From: an uncultured Clostridia bacterium | GTDB taxonomy: Bacteria; Bacillota; Clostridia; Christensenellales; Borkfalkiaceae | Assembly (NCBI GenBank): GCA_947631195.1 | Contig: CANRKK010000003.1 | Span: forward strand, 39,461 to 103,460 | DNA length: 64,000 nt | Direction of reading: 5' to 3' | Shown: one piece after another, positions 54,962-64,000 of the stretch | Layout of the letters: every line of letters starts with the position of its first letter | How positions within the stretch are numbered: the stretch's first letter is position 1 | Position numbers and translations under genes: made by a program | Notes under the pieces: model-generated | What the model saw: the letters and a program-made list of their open reading frames with translations, nothing else | Databases searched by the model: none | Told to the model about the DNA's origin: nothing

Positions 54962-56128
54962 ATGAATTTATTTTTAAGTTGGTCAAAAAACAAAAGCAAA
55001 TGTCTTGCGGAAGCGACAAAACGTTTTTTGGAAAAAGTTCTTGGGGATTCAATACATATCTTCTTTTCACCGAATATGTATTTCGGATCTTGCGCCGATA
55101 ATGAAATTCATAAAAACCTTCTCGAATGTAGGAAATGTCTTGTCTGTATTACTGCGGATAATTTTAAGAACCCATGGCTGCTATATGAAGCTGGGGTTGT
55201 GTATGGGGCAAACTACGCCTACGATTCAAAAGGTATTGTAATCCCGATTTTATTTGAAGATATTCCTGACTGGTCTTCATGGATTGATAAACCTTTGAAT
55301 CGTTATGTTCCAATCCAGATGAATGATACTAACCGAGAGTTTGCAAGTGGTAGACGGAGTTTTGAAAATTTCCTTAAACAAATTGCAGAAGATGAGGGTA
55401 TTGTCGTACGCAATTTTAGTAAAAACTGGAATATTTATAAAAGCGAAATAAAGTCAATATTAGAGTCGGAGCAAACAATTCCTCGCGAATGTCAGGATTT
55501 ATATGGTCGCATTCTCGAGAATGACAATGGGATTTTTTCTTTGAGTAGTCCTGAAATCAAAAAGAATGAAATCATTTTCTATAGAGGTTATAAGACGCAT
55601 GAACTTCTCAAAGTATTAATCGACTCCATCATAAAGTACCACGGTAAATATCTGTGGCTGTACGGACGAAAACACAAACTTTTGATGTCTCGCGAATTTG
55701 ATTACTTTTTTGAGTATCTCGCCAAGGAGGGATTAAGCAACGGCGTAGATTTTAAATGCTTGTTTCCTATGCCGGGTAGCCCTGCAGCAGAGCGCGCCAG
55801 CAGTAAAGATAGAGCCAACTATTTTGAAGCAAACCTTCAAGAGTCCTTGGAGAAAGCTTTGGCATTGAAGAGCAGATATAATCTAGACGTGGGTACTCTT
55901 TTCCGTTTATATCAACAACCGCAAAGAAAATCGATCATTCGATGCGATAATGCCGTTCTGCACCATTCCATCGTCTGCGATGAAGACGGGTATCCCTTAC
56001 CTTATACGAATTCCGATTTTACAATTTCAAGCGCACTTTTTTCAGATGAACACTCAAATCCAACATCAGGTGCTCACCTTATAAAGGAATTTATTTCCTT
56101 TTGGGATGATGCTATACCGTTAAATTAA
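54962..56128 (+). CDS. TIR-domain protein with uncharacterised C-terminal domain
   Basis: A 388-residue protein. Residues 1-150 match a TIR_2-type domain: MNLFLSWSKNKS opening strand, ECRKCLVCITADN, and NPWLLYEAGVVYGA, in which Glu76 is at the position of the NADase glutamate. Bacterial TIR domains often cleave NAD+ in anti-phage defence. The C-terminal half (about 195-388) contains YRGYKTHELL, LWLYGRKHKLLMSREF and a closing FISFWDDAIP. It vaguely resembles PLD-like sensor domains, but I cannot assign it. The start at 54962 is fixed by GGGAGGAG at 54953-54960. The stop is four bases from the stop of the convergent kinase gene, and both genes share an 18-bp upstream element. Confidence 0.75.
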   Translation: MNLFLSWSKNKSKCLAEATKRFLEKVLGDSIHIFFSPNMYFGSCADNEIHKNLLECRKCLVCITADNFKNPWLLYEAGVVYGANYAYDSKGIVIPILFEDIPDWSSWIDKPLNRYVPIQMNDTNREFASGRRSFENFLKQIAEDEGIVVRNFSKNWNIYKSEIKSILESEQTIPRECQDLYGRILENDNGIFSLSSPEIKKNEIIFYRGYKTHELLKVLIDSIIKYHGKYLWLYGRKHKLLMSREFDYFFEYLAKEGLSNGVDFKCLFPMPGSPAAERASSKDRANYFEANLQESLEKALALKSRYNLDVGTLFRLYQQPQRKSIIRCDNAVLHHSIVCDEDGYPLPYTNSDFTISSALFSDEHSNPTSGAHLIKEFISFWDDAIPLN

Positions 56129-56132
56129 ATAT

Positions 56133-56801
56133 TTAACGAAAGTGACTATCAATAAGATCAAAAATCGTACAAATTAAAGCACATGTATCTAATCCTGAAA
56201 TATCAATGCTGAAGACATTATTGACAATTCCTTGCAGGTATAATGTATCTAAATGTAATTGTTTATTCTCTTCTCTTATTTTTTTGATTTTTTCTTCTGC
56301 ATGAAAATTATTTGGGTAATCGCGTTCTTGGCATCTTAAAAATCGTCTGCTCAAATGCTCCTTTTCGTCAGATAAGTATAGATTAACGAATAAAATGTTC
56401 TTTTCAAAACCTTCTATGGGAATTCCTTGAATGAAATATGTACTCGGAACAATACAAGAGCCCTCTATAATCGTTGGAATTTTACGCGCCTGCTGCCTTT
56501 TTACTATTTCTCGAATATATTTAACCATGAATTTTGATTGCTGCTTAATAGCTGCAAAGTCGCCAGAAGAGGCAGAATAGTAGAGCGGACTAAAATATTG
56601 CTTCAAATTTTTTTCCTCTGTATATTCACAAGCGTCCATAGCGTCATCGGCAACGGCTCTTGCCATGGTGCGCAAAATATCCAATTCACTGACTCTACGG
56701 AATTCGGAAAAATTCTTGAGAAGTTGATATGCAGTTGTCGTTTTGCCTACACATGGAACACCTGAAAGCATTAAAATTAAATCTTTTGGAAAACTTGGCA
56801 T
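56133..56801 (-). CDS. P-loop kinase-like protein (2-phosphoglycerate-kinase/zeta-like)
   Basis: A 222-residue P-loop protein. Walker A is SGVPCVGKTT (residues 13-22), and a second region, TIIEGSCIVPSTYF, resembles the 2-phosphoglycerate kinase type. Basic residues suitable for a lid lie in HLSRRFLRCQERD. It probably phosphorylates a small molecule or nucleotide. The ATG at 56801 is preferred over a TTG at 56816; neither has a strong ribosome site. It is convergent with the TIR gene (four bases between stops) and divergent from the CBASS pair. With the TIR gene it lies inside the 18-bp inverted repeats, so the two may form one unit. Confidence 0.7.
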   Translation of the reverse strand: MPSFPKDLILMLSGVPCVGKTTTAYQLLKNFSEFRRVSELDILRTMARAVADDAMDACEYTEEKNLKQYFSPLYYSASSGDFAAIKQQSKFMVKYIREIVKRQQARKIPTIIEGSCIVPSTYFIQGIPIEGFEKNILFVNLYLSDEKEHLSRRFLRCQERDYPNNFHAEEKIKKIREENKQLHLDTLYLQGIVNNVFSIDISGLDTCALICTIFDLIDSHFR

Positions 56802-56824
56802 CGTGTTTTTTCTCAAATAAGTAA

Positions 56825-56842
56825 AATAATCAATAGTTATTT
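56825..56842. repeat. 18-bp inverted repeat, right copy (upstream of kinase gene)
   Basis: AATAATCAATAGTTATTT is the exact reverse complement of 54935-54952. It lies 23 bp upstream of the kinase ATG and 42 bp upstream of the Cap15-like gene on the other side. Confidence 0.9.
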
Positions 56843-56884
56843 GAAGAAAAACAGCTGAATTTAATTAAAAGATAAGGTAAAAAT

Positions 56885-57496
56885 ATGCATGAATACATAT
56901 CAAATAAGAGTCATAGAAAAACCGTAATTGCTATAATAGCAATTATTTCTTTGCTTTTAAATAGTTTGTTGGCTCCCGCGGTTGATTTTTTGATAAATAA
57001 ACTATCAGAAAATTTACATCCGTATTTATATCCTTTTATAATCCTTTTGGGAGTAGGTTTTTCTTTAATATTCGGAATTTTGTTCTTTTTGTTTGACAGG
57101 TTGATATGGAAAATTATTCCCGGAATTAAAATGCAAAATCTTAATGGGATTTATCAATGTGTGGGTGTTTCAAGTTATGAACAAAAACAATGGGGCGGCG
57201 ATCTAATAATAAAGCAAACATGGTCTAAAATTCTAATTAAGCTAAGCACCGAATCGTCTGAATCTATAAGCTTTATGGCAAAAATATCAGTTGAAGACGA
57301 TGGTGAAGTCATTTTGAATTATTGCTATAATAATTGTCCAAATTGTAGCAATAAAGATTTGAAGAAACACGAAGGTACGGCTGACATAAGATTCACTAGT
57401 AAGTCAATAAAGGGAAAATACTATAATTATCCTGTTGATAGACCCAGGCATGGTGAGTTAACTTTAATAAAAGGGAGAAAAACAAATGAATTTTGA
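56885..57496 (+). CDS. cap15: Cap15-like CBASS effector (2-TM plus beta-barrel)
   Basis: A 203-residue membrane protein. Two N-terminal helices (about 13-33 and 47-71) are followed by a beta-rich domain starting NLNGIYQCVG. The text includes the family-like IKQTWSKILIKLSTESS, ILNYCYNNCP, KKHEGTADIRF and IKGKYYNYP. This is the layout of the SMODS-associated 2TM beta-strand effector (Cap15), in which a cyclic nucleotide made by the partner CD-NTase triggers assembly in the membrane and cell death on phage attack. It overlaps the CD-NTase gene by 11 bases. An AGGTAA site precedes the ATG. An exact family search is needed to confirm. Confidence 0.85.
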   Translation: MHEYISNKSHRKTVIAIIAIISLLLNSLLAPAVDFLINKLSENLHPYLYPFIILLGVGFSLIFGILFFLFDRLIWKIIPGIKMQNLNGIYQCVGVSSYEQKQWGGDLIIKQTWSKILIKLSTESSESISFMAKISVEDDGEVILNYCYNNCPNCSNKDLKKHEGTADIRFTSKSIKGKYYNYPVDRPRHGELTLIKGRKTNEF

Positions 57497-58565
57497 TTAT
57501 GATGAATTATTATCCGAAATGGACAAGCGTAAATTCGGAACAGATAGGTTGCAAAGGATTGTAAATGAAGAGTATGCATTGAAAAGATTTGACTCGGCGG
57601 CTTATGAAAGCTTTAATAAGGCAAGGCAATATCAATTTTTGCAGGTAAGTTCGGTAGTGAAATATATTATTGGAGCAATGCTGCCTGTTTCAGAGAAATA
57701 TACCCGGCAAATTATTTCTTGCCGGGATAGAGTAGAAAATGTGTTAAAACAAATGAATGAAAATACTTATCGCTCGGCGCCTTTGGAATTTAAATACCAA
57801 GGCTCTGTTTCAAATAACACACATATAAGACACAACAGCGATGTGGATTTGCTTACCATAACCGGGAATTTCATAACCCTTGAATATCCGCAAAGACCCC
57901 AAAAGCCTTATTTAAGCAATCCGATTGACGATTTAAAGCTATTAAGAGAAAATTGTGTAAATCAAATTCAAAAAGTAATGCCTAGTGTAAAAGTAGATGA
58001 TAACGGCGCGAAAAGTATAGCCCTGACAGGTGGTTCATTGGTTGTTAAGGTGGATGTGGTTCCTGCCAATTGGTTTGAAAGCAATAAATATGCAGAAACA
58101 AAGAATCCGATTTACAAAGGGATACAGATCTATGATAAAAAACAAAATAAAAGAATTTTGAATTACCCGTTTTGGTTCAACGAGTTGCTTAAACAGAAGG
58201 ACGCATCAACGGGCGGAGTGTTTAAGCGTGCGGTAAGGCTTCTCAAAAGCATTAAAGCAGATATGGAACGGATTGACAACGAAAAAATCAGTTTCAGCAG
58301 TTACGGTATCAGTTCGTTACTATATAGTGTTTCCAACTTTAAATATCAAATAGGGGAAAGTCCGCTTACGCTTTTAAAAGTTGTGAATGAAGCTCTGTCA
58401 TATTACGCACACGCCGGAAATTATGGTAAATTAACAGATCCTATCGGTGAACCTTTAAACAGTAATTCAAATACAATTTCGGGAATACGCAAGTTGCAAT
58501 CTGACACTTCACAAATGATTAGCGATATTGGTGAGGATATTGATAGGATAATAAAAATAGCTTGA
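57486..58565 (+). CDS. CD-NTase (SMODS-type nucleotidyltransferase)
   Basis: A 359-residue cGAS/DncV-like nucleotidyltransferase. The GS motif is YQGSVSNNTHI (Gly106-Ser107), followed by the metal-binding pair Asp119 and Asp121 in HNSDVDLLTI, and the third carboxylate Asp190 in VVKVDVVPAN. The C-terminal helical half has the KRAVRLLKSIKAD helix typical of the fold. It would make a cyclic or linear oligonucleotide signal for the Cap15-like effector, giving a two-gene type I CBASS operon with no Cap2/Cap3 ancillary genes. AAAGGGAG precedes the ATG inside the end of the effector gene. Confidence 0.9.
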   Translation: MNFDYDELLSEMDKRKFGTDRLQRIVNEEYALKRFDSAAYESFNKARQYQFLQVSSVVKYIIGAMLPVSEKYTRQIISCRDRVENVLKQMNENTYRSAPLEFKYQGSVSNNTHIRHNSDVDLLTITGNFITLEYPQRPQKPYLSNPIDDLKLLRENCVNQIQKVMPSVKVDDNGAKSIALTGGSLVVKVDVVPANWFESNKYAETKNPIYKGIQIYDKKQNKRILNYPFWFNELLKQKDASTGGVFKRAVRLLKSIKADMERIDNEKISFSSYGISSLLYSVSNFKYQIGESPLTLLKVVNEALSYYAHAGNYGKLTDPIGEPLNSNSNTISGIRKLQSDTSQMISDIGEDIDRIIKIA

Positions 58566-58611
58566 TCGTTATAGTCAAGTGTATAGTGGTGCGTTCAATA
58601 AAAAATCAATA

Positions 58612-58646
58612 TAAAAGGAGAGTTAAGCAAGTGCTTGCTCTCTTTT
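58612..58646 (+). terminator. Probable terminator after CBASS
   Basis: AGAG and AGCAAG pair with CTTGCT and CTCT around a short loop with a 3-nt bulge, followed by a T run. The stretch from 58647 to 58855 holds no gene or recognised element. Confidence 0.55.
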
Positions 58647-58855
58647 TGAAATAAGTGAATTGTCAAACTCCCTTGAAAAAATTGTGCAGCTATAACATTT
58701 CTCAATTGAATTTCTTGTAAATGTCGGAATTAACTCCATGCGAGGAGAGATTCGATATTTAAGAATCATCATAAGTAATTTGGGTAATTCGACCGTAAGC
58801 AATAAAATTCCCCGCTTTTCGACCCCAAATAGGCAATAAAGAGGAGGAAACGTTA

Positions 58856-58884
58856 TTGACTTTTAGGTTACTTCATGCTATACT
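58856..58884 (+). promoter_or_regulatory. Promoter of the DUF4143 ATPase gene
   Basis: TTGACT (58856-58861), 17-bp spacer, TATACT (58879-58884) with TGC extension. Transcription would start at about 58891, inside the hairpin that follows. Confidence 0.75.
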
Positions 58885-58887
58885 TTT

Positions 58888-58923
58888 ATCGAAAGTTGCT
58901 CCGCTAACGGAACAACTTTCGAT
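58888..58923. promoter_or_regulatory. Leader hairpin/operator before the ATPase gene
   Basis: ATCGAAAGTTG (58888-58898) and CAACTTTCGAT (58913-58923) are perfect inverted arms, extended by TCCG/CGGA around a CTAA loop with one mismatch. It overlaps the predicted transcription start and ends five bases before the GGAGG ribosome site, so it could be a repressor site, a translation-controlling hairpin or a recombination core. Confidence 0.7.
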
Positions 58924-58941
58924 TATGCGGAGGTGATTTGC

Positions 58942-60219
58942 ATGAAAACCATTCAAAGGGATTTTTACTTGCAGGAACTGATTTCAAAAAAAGAAAACGG
59001 AATGATCAAGGTCATCACGGGAATCAGACGGTGCGGCAAAAGCTATTTGTTGTTTGAACTCTTTAAAAATTATCTGCTGTCTATCGGCGTTAAAGAGGAG
59101 AACATTATCGCTCTTGCCCTCGACGCAGTTCAAAACGCGCCGTATAGAGACCCGATGAAACTTTCGGAATACGTCACTTCCAAAGTTGCCGATAAATCGC
59201 AGATGTATTATGTCTTTATCGACGAAATCCAATATGCGATCAAGAAAGAGGAGTTAAAGAGCGAAGAGCCGTTGCCGCTATATGGTGTTCTCAACGGCTT
59301 TTTGCACTTGGGCAACGTGGACGTCTATGTAACAGGCAGCAATTCCAAGTTGCTCTCCAAGGATGTAATGACGGAGTTCCGCGGACGTGGCGATGAAGTG
59401 CGCGTATTTCCGCTCACTTTTAAAGAATATTACGACTTTGTAGGTGGCGACAAGGCAGATGCTTTTGAGGAGTATTCACTCTATGGCGGATTGCCGTTTA
59501 CGCTGTCTCTTCCCGACGCGAGGGGGAAGATGAAGTACCTCACCGATTTGTTCAAAGAGACCTATTTTAAGGATATCGAGGAGCGCTATACCATTGAACT
59601 TCCAGAGGTGATGAAGATGCTCACCGACGATTTGTGCTCGTCTGTTGGTTCGCTTGTCAATTCCAATAAAATCGCAAATACGCTCCAATCGGTGCGCAAG
59701 ACCAAAGTCAATTCCGAGACCATTTCCAAGTATTTAGAATATTTGGAGGAAGCTTTCCTGTTCTACCATGCGAGCCGCTATGACGTGAAGGGGAAGCGAT
59801 ATTTTTCCTATCCTTCCAAGTACTATTGCGCCGATATGGGGTTACGAAATGCTCGGTTGAACTTCCGGCAAGATGAGGAGACTCACGCAATGGAGAATAT
59901 CATCTTCAACGAGCTGATTGCCCGTGGGTATGCGGTGGACGTCGGCGTCGTTGAGGTGAGCGAAGGTGGGAAGAAAAAGCAATGCGAGATTGACTTTGTT
60001 GTCAATATGGGCCCCGAACGGTATTATATCCAATCGGCGTATCGGCTGGGGGATGAGGAAAAGCTCAATGCGGAACGCCGCCCTTTGCTTGCCACGAAGG
60101 ATTTTTTTAAGAAGATTATCATAACCGATTCCCGAAGAAAGATAAGTTATGACGACAAGGGCATAGTCTACATGGGACTTTACGACTTCTTGCTCGATAA
60201 AGATAGTTTGAATAAATAA
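58942..60219 (+). CDS. AAA_14/DUF4143 ATPase
   Basis: A 425-residue ATPase. The P-loop is TGIRRCGKSYLL, the Walker B-like segment is YVFIDEIQYA, the sensor-like text is VYVTGSNSKLLS and FPLTFKEYYDF is family-typical. The C-terminal DUF4143 nuclease-like domain contains ENIIFNELIARGY and CEIDFVVNMG. Members are widespread in gut bacteria and their biological role is not settled; a defence or toxin-like role is often suspected. GGAGG eight bases upstream sets the start at 58942. It is a different subfamily from the pseudogene at 52974, so not a simple duplicate. Confidence 0.85.
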   Translation: MKTIQRDFYLQELISKKENGMIKVITGIRRCGKSYLLFELFKNYLLSIGVKEENIIALALDAVQNAPYRDPMKLSEYVTSKVADKSQMYYVFIDEIQYAIKKEELKSEEPLPLYGVLNGFLHLGNVDVYVTGSNSKLLSKDVMTEFRGRGDEVRVFPLTFKEYYDFVGGDKADAFEEYSLYGGLPFTLSLPDARGKMKYLTDLFKETYFKDIEERYTIELPEVMKMLTDDLCSSVGSLVNSNKIANTLQSVRKTKVNSETISKYLEYLEEAFLFYHASRYDVKGKRYFSYPSKYYCADMGLRNARLNFRQDEETHAMENIIFNELIARGYAVDVGVVEVSEGGKKKQCEIDFVVNMGPERYYIQSAYRLGDEEKLNAERRPLLATKDFFKKIIITDSRRKISYDDKGIVYMGLYDFLLDKDSLNK

Positions 60220-60277
60220 ACTGTAGAAACGAGTAAAAATTTTTTAAACATGACTATAGATGTCGTATTTGATATGT

Positions 60278-60283
60278 TATAAT
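60278..60283 (+). promoter_or_regulatory. Extended -10 promoter of the restriction-modification locus
   Basis: TATAAT at 60278-60283 with TGT directly before it. No good -35 box is seen at the usual distance. AGGAGG lies before the hsdM start at 60308. Confidence 0.55.
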
Positions 60284-60307
60284 ATGTTAGCACAATAGGA
60301 GGATTTT

Positions 60308-61882
60308 ATGGCTGATACACGAAAAGAGCAAGAGCGGGCAGAACTGCACAAGATGATTTGGAATGCGGCGACCGACCTTGTTCATGCGGGCGGCGTAGAC
60401 GCGTGGGACTTCAAGCAATATGTTCTCGGCACAATGTTCTACCGCTACATATCCGAAAATATCACGGAATATATCAACAATGGCGAGCACGCTGCTGGTA
60501 ATACAGATTTTGATTATGCAAAAATGTCCGACGAGGAAGCAGAGCCCGCCCGCGATGGATTGGTTGAGGAGAAGGGCTTTTTTATCCTCCCGTCCGAGCT
60601 ATTTTGCAATGTGAGAAAGAGAGCGGCAAGGGACGAAAATTTAAACGAAACTTTGGAACGCATTTTCAATCATATTGAATCCTCCGCGCAGGGCAGCGAA
60701 AGTGAAGACGACTTTAAAGGTCTTTTCGATGACTTTGACGTCAACTCCAATAAACTGGGCGCGACAGTTGCAAAGCGCAACGAAAAGCTCGTCAAACTTC
60801 TCGACACCGTTGCGGATATGAAACTCGGCAAATATCAGGACAGTACAATAGACGCATTTGGTGACGCCTATGAGTACCTTATGAGCATGTATGCCTCCAA
60901 TGCGGGCAAAAAGGGTGGAGAGTTTTTCACCCCGCAGGAAGTTTCCGAGCTTTTAACCCGCCTTGCAACAGTAGGCAAAACAGAAGTAAATAAAGTTTAC
61001 GATCCCGCTTGCGGGTCGGGGTCGTTGCTTCTCAAAGCGGCTAAAATCCTCGGCAAAGATAATATCCGTCAAGGCTTCTTCGGGCAGGAAATAAACATAA
61101 CTACCTATAACCTTTGCCGCATAAATATGTTCCTGCACGATATCGAGCCGGACAAGTTCGACATTGCCCACGGCGATACTCTTTTGGAGCCTGCCCATTG
61201 GGACGACGAACCGTTTGAGGTGATTGTATCTAATCCCCCTTATTCCATTCCATGGGCAGGGGACGGCAATCCGCTTCTTATAAACGACAGCCGTTATTCG
61301 CCCGCGGGTATTCTCGCGCCAAAATCAAAGGCAGACTTCGCGTTTATTATGCACTCGCTCTCTTGGCTTGCAAACAACGGCACGGCGGCAATCGTTTGCT
61401 TCCCGGGCATAATGTATCGTGGCGGTGCGGAGCAAAAAATTCGCAAATACTTAATAGATAACAATAAAATAGACTGCATAATTCAATTGCCCGCCAATCT
61501 GTTTTTCGGGGCGTCGATTTCAACTTGCATAATGGTTTTAAAGCACTCAAAACCCACCAACGACGTGTTGTTCATAGACGCAAGCAACGAGTTTGTAAAG
61601 GTTACCAACAACAATAAACTCACCGACGAAAATATCGAAAAAATTGTACAGGCCTTTATAAACAGAAAAGACGATTTGCACTTTGCAAAAATCGTGCCGA
61701 ACGAAACGATAGGCGACGAGGAGCACAATTATAATCTTTCCGTGTCCACTTATGTAGAGCAGAAGGATACAAGGGAGAAGGTTGACATAAAAAAGCTCAA
61801 CGCCGAAATTGCCGAAATAGTCGCGCGCGAGGACGCATTGCGCAAGGAAATTGAGAAGATTATTGCGGAAATTGAGAATTGA
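60308..61882 (+). CDS. hsdM: Type I restriction-modification methyltransferase subunit HsdM
   Basis: A 524-residue N6-adenine methyltransferase subunit. The N-terminal HsdM_N domain ([18 protein letters not shown]) precedes the SAM motif [15 protein letters not shown] and the catalytic motif [11 protein letters not shown]. It partners HsdS for modification and would need HsdR, not present in this window, for restriction. Sequence style is that of the type IC (EcoR124-like) group. AGGAGG precedes the ATG. The stop lies inside a GAGAATGG-type repeat. Confidence 0.95.
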   Translation: MADTRKEQERAELHKMIWNAATDLVHAGGVDAWDFKQYVLGTMFYRYISENITEYINNGEHAAGNTDFDYAKMSDEEAEPARDGLVEEKGFFILPSELFCNVRKRAARDENLNETLERIFNHIESSAQGSESEDDFKGLFDDFDVNSNKLGATVAKRNEKLVKLLDTVADMKLGKYQDSTIDAFGDAYEYLMSMYASNAGKKGGEFFTPQEVSELLTRLATVGKTEVNKVYDPACGSGSLLLKAAKILGKDNIRQGFFGQEINITTYNLCRINMFLHDIEPDKFDIAHGDTLLEPAHWDDEPFEVIVSNPPYSIPWAGDGNPLLINDSRYSPAGILAPKSKADFAFIMHSLSWLANNGTAAIVCFPGIMYRGGAEQKIRKYLIDNNKIDCIIQLPANLFFGASISTCIMVLKHSKPTNDVLFIDASNEFVKVTNNNKLTDENIEKIVQAFINRKDDLHFAKIVPNETIGDEEHNYNLSVSTYVEQKDTREKVDIKKLNAEIAEIVAREDALRKEIEKIIAEIEN

Positions 61883-61915
61883 GAATGGAGAATGGAGAAT
61901 GGAGAATGGGGAATG
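61871..61915 (+). repeat. GAGAATGG tandem repeat at the hsdM 3' end
   Basis: Several near-perfect copies of GAGAATGGA follow ATTGAGAATT, spanning the last hsdM codons and the start of the next gene. A related sequence in inverted orientation lies at 62647-62680. Confidence 0.8.
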
Positions 61916-62623
61916 GTAAAACCATTAAATAATCTCAACAATCTTAAAAGGGGTAGTATTCGGGGTGTTTATAAACAATGGATTTATACATCGCCCCTTG
62001 AGTATCACAAGGCCTGCGATTATTTGCAGAAGATAAACTTTTCGATTCAAGATTTAAATGGAGAAATCGAATGCTTAAATACTATAACAGCGAAAGAAAT
62101 CGTCTATACAATATCATTAGTTGATTGGATTATAGAGGCATATAGAGCTATTGAAAAGGCTGTAGTGGTAGAAATAATAAAGAATTTTAGCTATTCTAAA
62201 CAGAGTGAATTAGAACAAGCAACAGATTTTTTAAAAGCTTTGCGTTCATATATCGTTGCGCATCCGCTATCTACTAACAGACATAAAAAATTTGGATTTG
62301 ACGGCAACTTTATCTGTATAGATATTTATTCCGGTAAAGAGGCAACATTCAAGTTGCTGCTTGGTCACAAAGAATACTTTTATCATTTGGATTATGACGG
62401 ATTGAAAGAAAAAACATATGATGAATCCGATAACTTTTTTATGTGTTCGTACCCTCAAAATGATAATGGAATTAAGCCTTTAAAAAGAATCGGTAGCAAG
62501 GTGGAGTTGATTTACAGAGTAGCAGAGCTATACATAGAGGCATTATACGAGATGGATAAATATCTATCCAAACGGAAAAAGGCTGATCTTGAGGACAAAA
62601 TAAAGCAAGGAGGAAAGAATTGA
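61913..62623 (+). CDS. Unknown protein inserted between hsdM and hsdS
   Basis: A 236-residue soluble, largely helical protein with no motif I recognise. It is Lys/Glu-rich at the C-terminus (KYLSKRKKADLEDK). The start at 61913 (MVKPLNNLNNL) has GGAG eight bases upstream. A start at 61892 would begin inside the repeat and has GGAG too close. It is AT-rich and bounded by inverted GAGAATGG-type repeats, so it looks like an inserted cassette in the restriction-modification operon. It could modulate or protect against the system, but nothing in the sequence shows this. Confidence 0.6.
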   Translation: MVKPLNNLNNLKRGSIRGVYKQWIYTSPLEYHKACDYLQKINFSIQDLNGEIECLNTITAKEIVYTISLVDWIIEAYRAIEKAVVVEIIKNFSYSKQSELEQATDFLKALRSYIVAHPLSTNRHKKFGFDGNFICIDIYSGKEATFKLLLGHKEYFYHLDYDGLKEKTYDESDNFFMCSYPQNDNGIKPLKRIGSKVELIYRVAELYIEALYEMDKYLSKRKKADLEDKIKQGGKN

Positions 62624-62646
62624 AAAATCAAAATTGCAGAGATGTT

Positions 62647-62680
62647 CATTCTCAATTTTCCATTTTCAATTCTCAATTAT
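62647..62680 (-). repeat. Inverted GAGAATTG repeat before hsdS
   Basis: CATTCTCAATTTTCCATTTT followed by CAATTCTCAATTAT is, on the minus strand, the same style as 61871-61915. It ends directly before the hsdS start, so hsdS has no recognisable Shine-Dalgarno site. Confidence 0.75.
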
Positions 62681-62681
62681 T

Positions 62682-64000
<1,319 letters not shown>

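Noticed and set aside
54962..56128. TIR protein considered as the effector of the CBASS pair
   Set aside because: CBASS already has a Cap15-like effector overlapping the synthase, and the kinase gene on the opposite strand separates the TIR gene from it. A link remains possible but is not supported.
61294..61728. Minus-strand frames inside hsdM
   Set aside because: They are opposite the conserved methyltransferase motifs and lack start signals.

Overview
The window looks like a chromosomal segment of an uncultured or fastidious gut Firmicute of the class Clostridia. The signs are Gram-positive-type lipoproteins with AC or GC lipoboxes, strong sigma-A promoters (TTGACA-17-TATAAT, often with a TGn extension), good Shine-Dalgarno sites and very large secreted BspA-like and collagen-like proteins. 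The core is moderately GC-rich with many GGC, GCG and GAC codons. Two stretches, about 2.4-4.5 kb and 53.8-64 kb, are visibly AT-richer and carry the accessory genes. The genus cannot be fixed from sequence alone.

Layout. (1) 0-5.5 kb: a phosphodiesterase-type hydrolase, small membrane proteins, a small AT-rich patch with a GIY-YIG nuclease bracketed by two ~100-bp repeats that resemble the adjacent tRNA-Ser(GCU) 3' end, and a GDSL hydrolase. (2) 5.8-30.4 kb: one promoter and one terminator enclose eleven closely packed genes, apparently one ~24.5-kb operon. It encodes a GLUG-repeat surface protein, a 2,478-residue subtilisin/BspA-LRR protease, a lipoprotein, a complete oligopeptide ABC transporter (OppABCDF), two membrane proteins and a polyferredoxin/double-thioredoxin fusion. 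The likely theme is extracellular proteolysis, peptide uptake and envelope thiol redox control. (3) 30.5-39 kb: a glycosyltransferase, three lipoproteins on the minus strand (one with a TlpA-type thioredoxin domain, one with collagen-like repeats) and a D-2-hydroxyacid dehydrogenase.

(4) 39.1-52.9 kb: a twelve-gene polysaccharide operon: DegT aminotransferase, initiating sugar transferase, a trio of PLP decarboxylase-fold enzyme, SDR enzyme and ATP-grasp ligase, two GT4 glycosyltransferases (one WbuB-like), CapE-CapF-CapG for UDP-N-acetyl-L-fucosamine, an EpsG/Wzy-like polymerase and a Wzx-like flippase. It ends at a 19-bp-stem terminator.

(5) 53-64 kb: a defence island. It starts with a decayed DUF4143 ATPase pseudogene and a tyrosine recombinase. 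Next come a TIR-domain protein and a convergent P-loop kinase, enclosed by a perfect 18-bp inverted repeat (the best candidate here for an undescribed system). These are followed by a CBASS pair (Cap15-like membrane effector plus CD-NTase), an intact DUF4143 ATPase with a hairpin leader, and a type I restriction-modification locus (hsdM, an inserted gene of unknown function, hsdS). The hsdS gene has two repeat-based variability features: a 12-bp tandem repeat encoding AELA-AELA in the central spacer, as in type IC enzymes, and at least nineteen CAGA tetranucleotides at its 3' end that run off the window.
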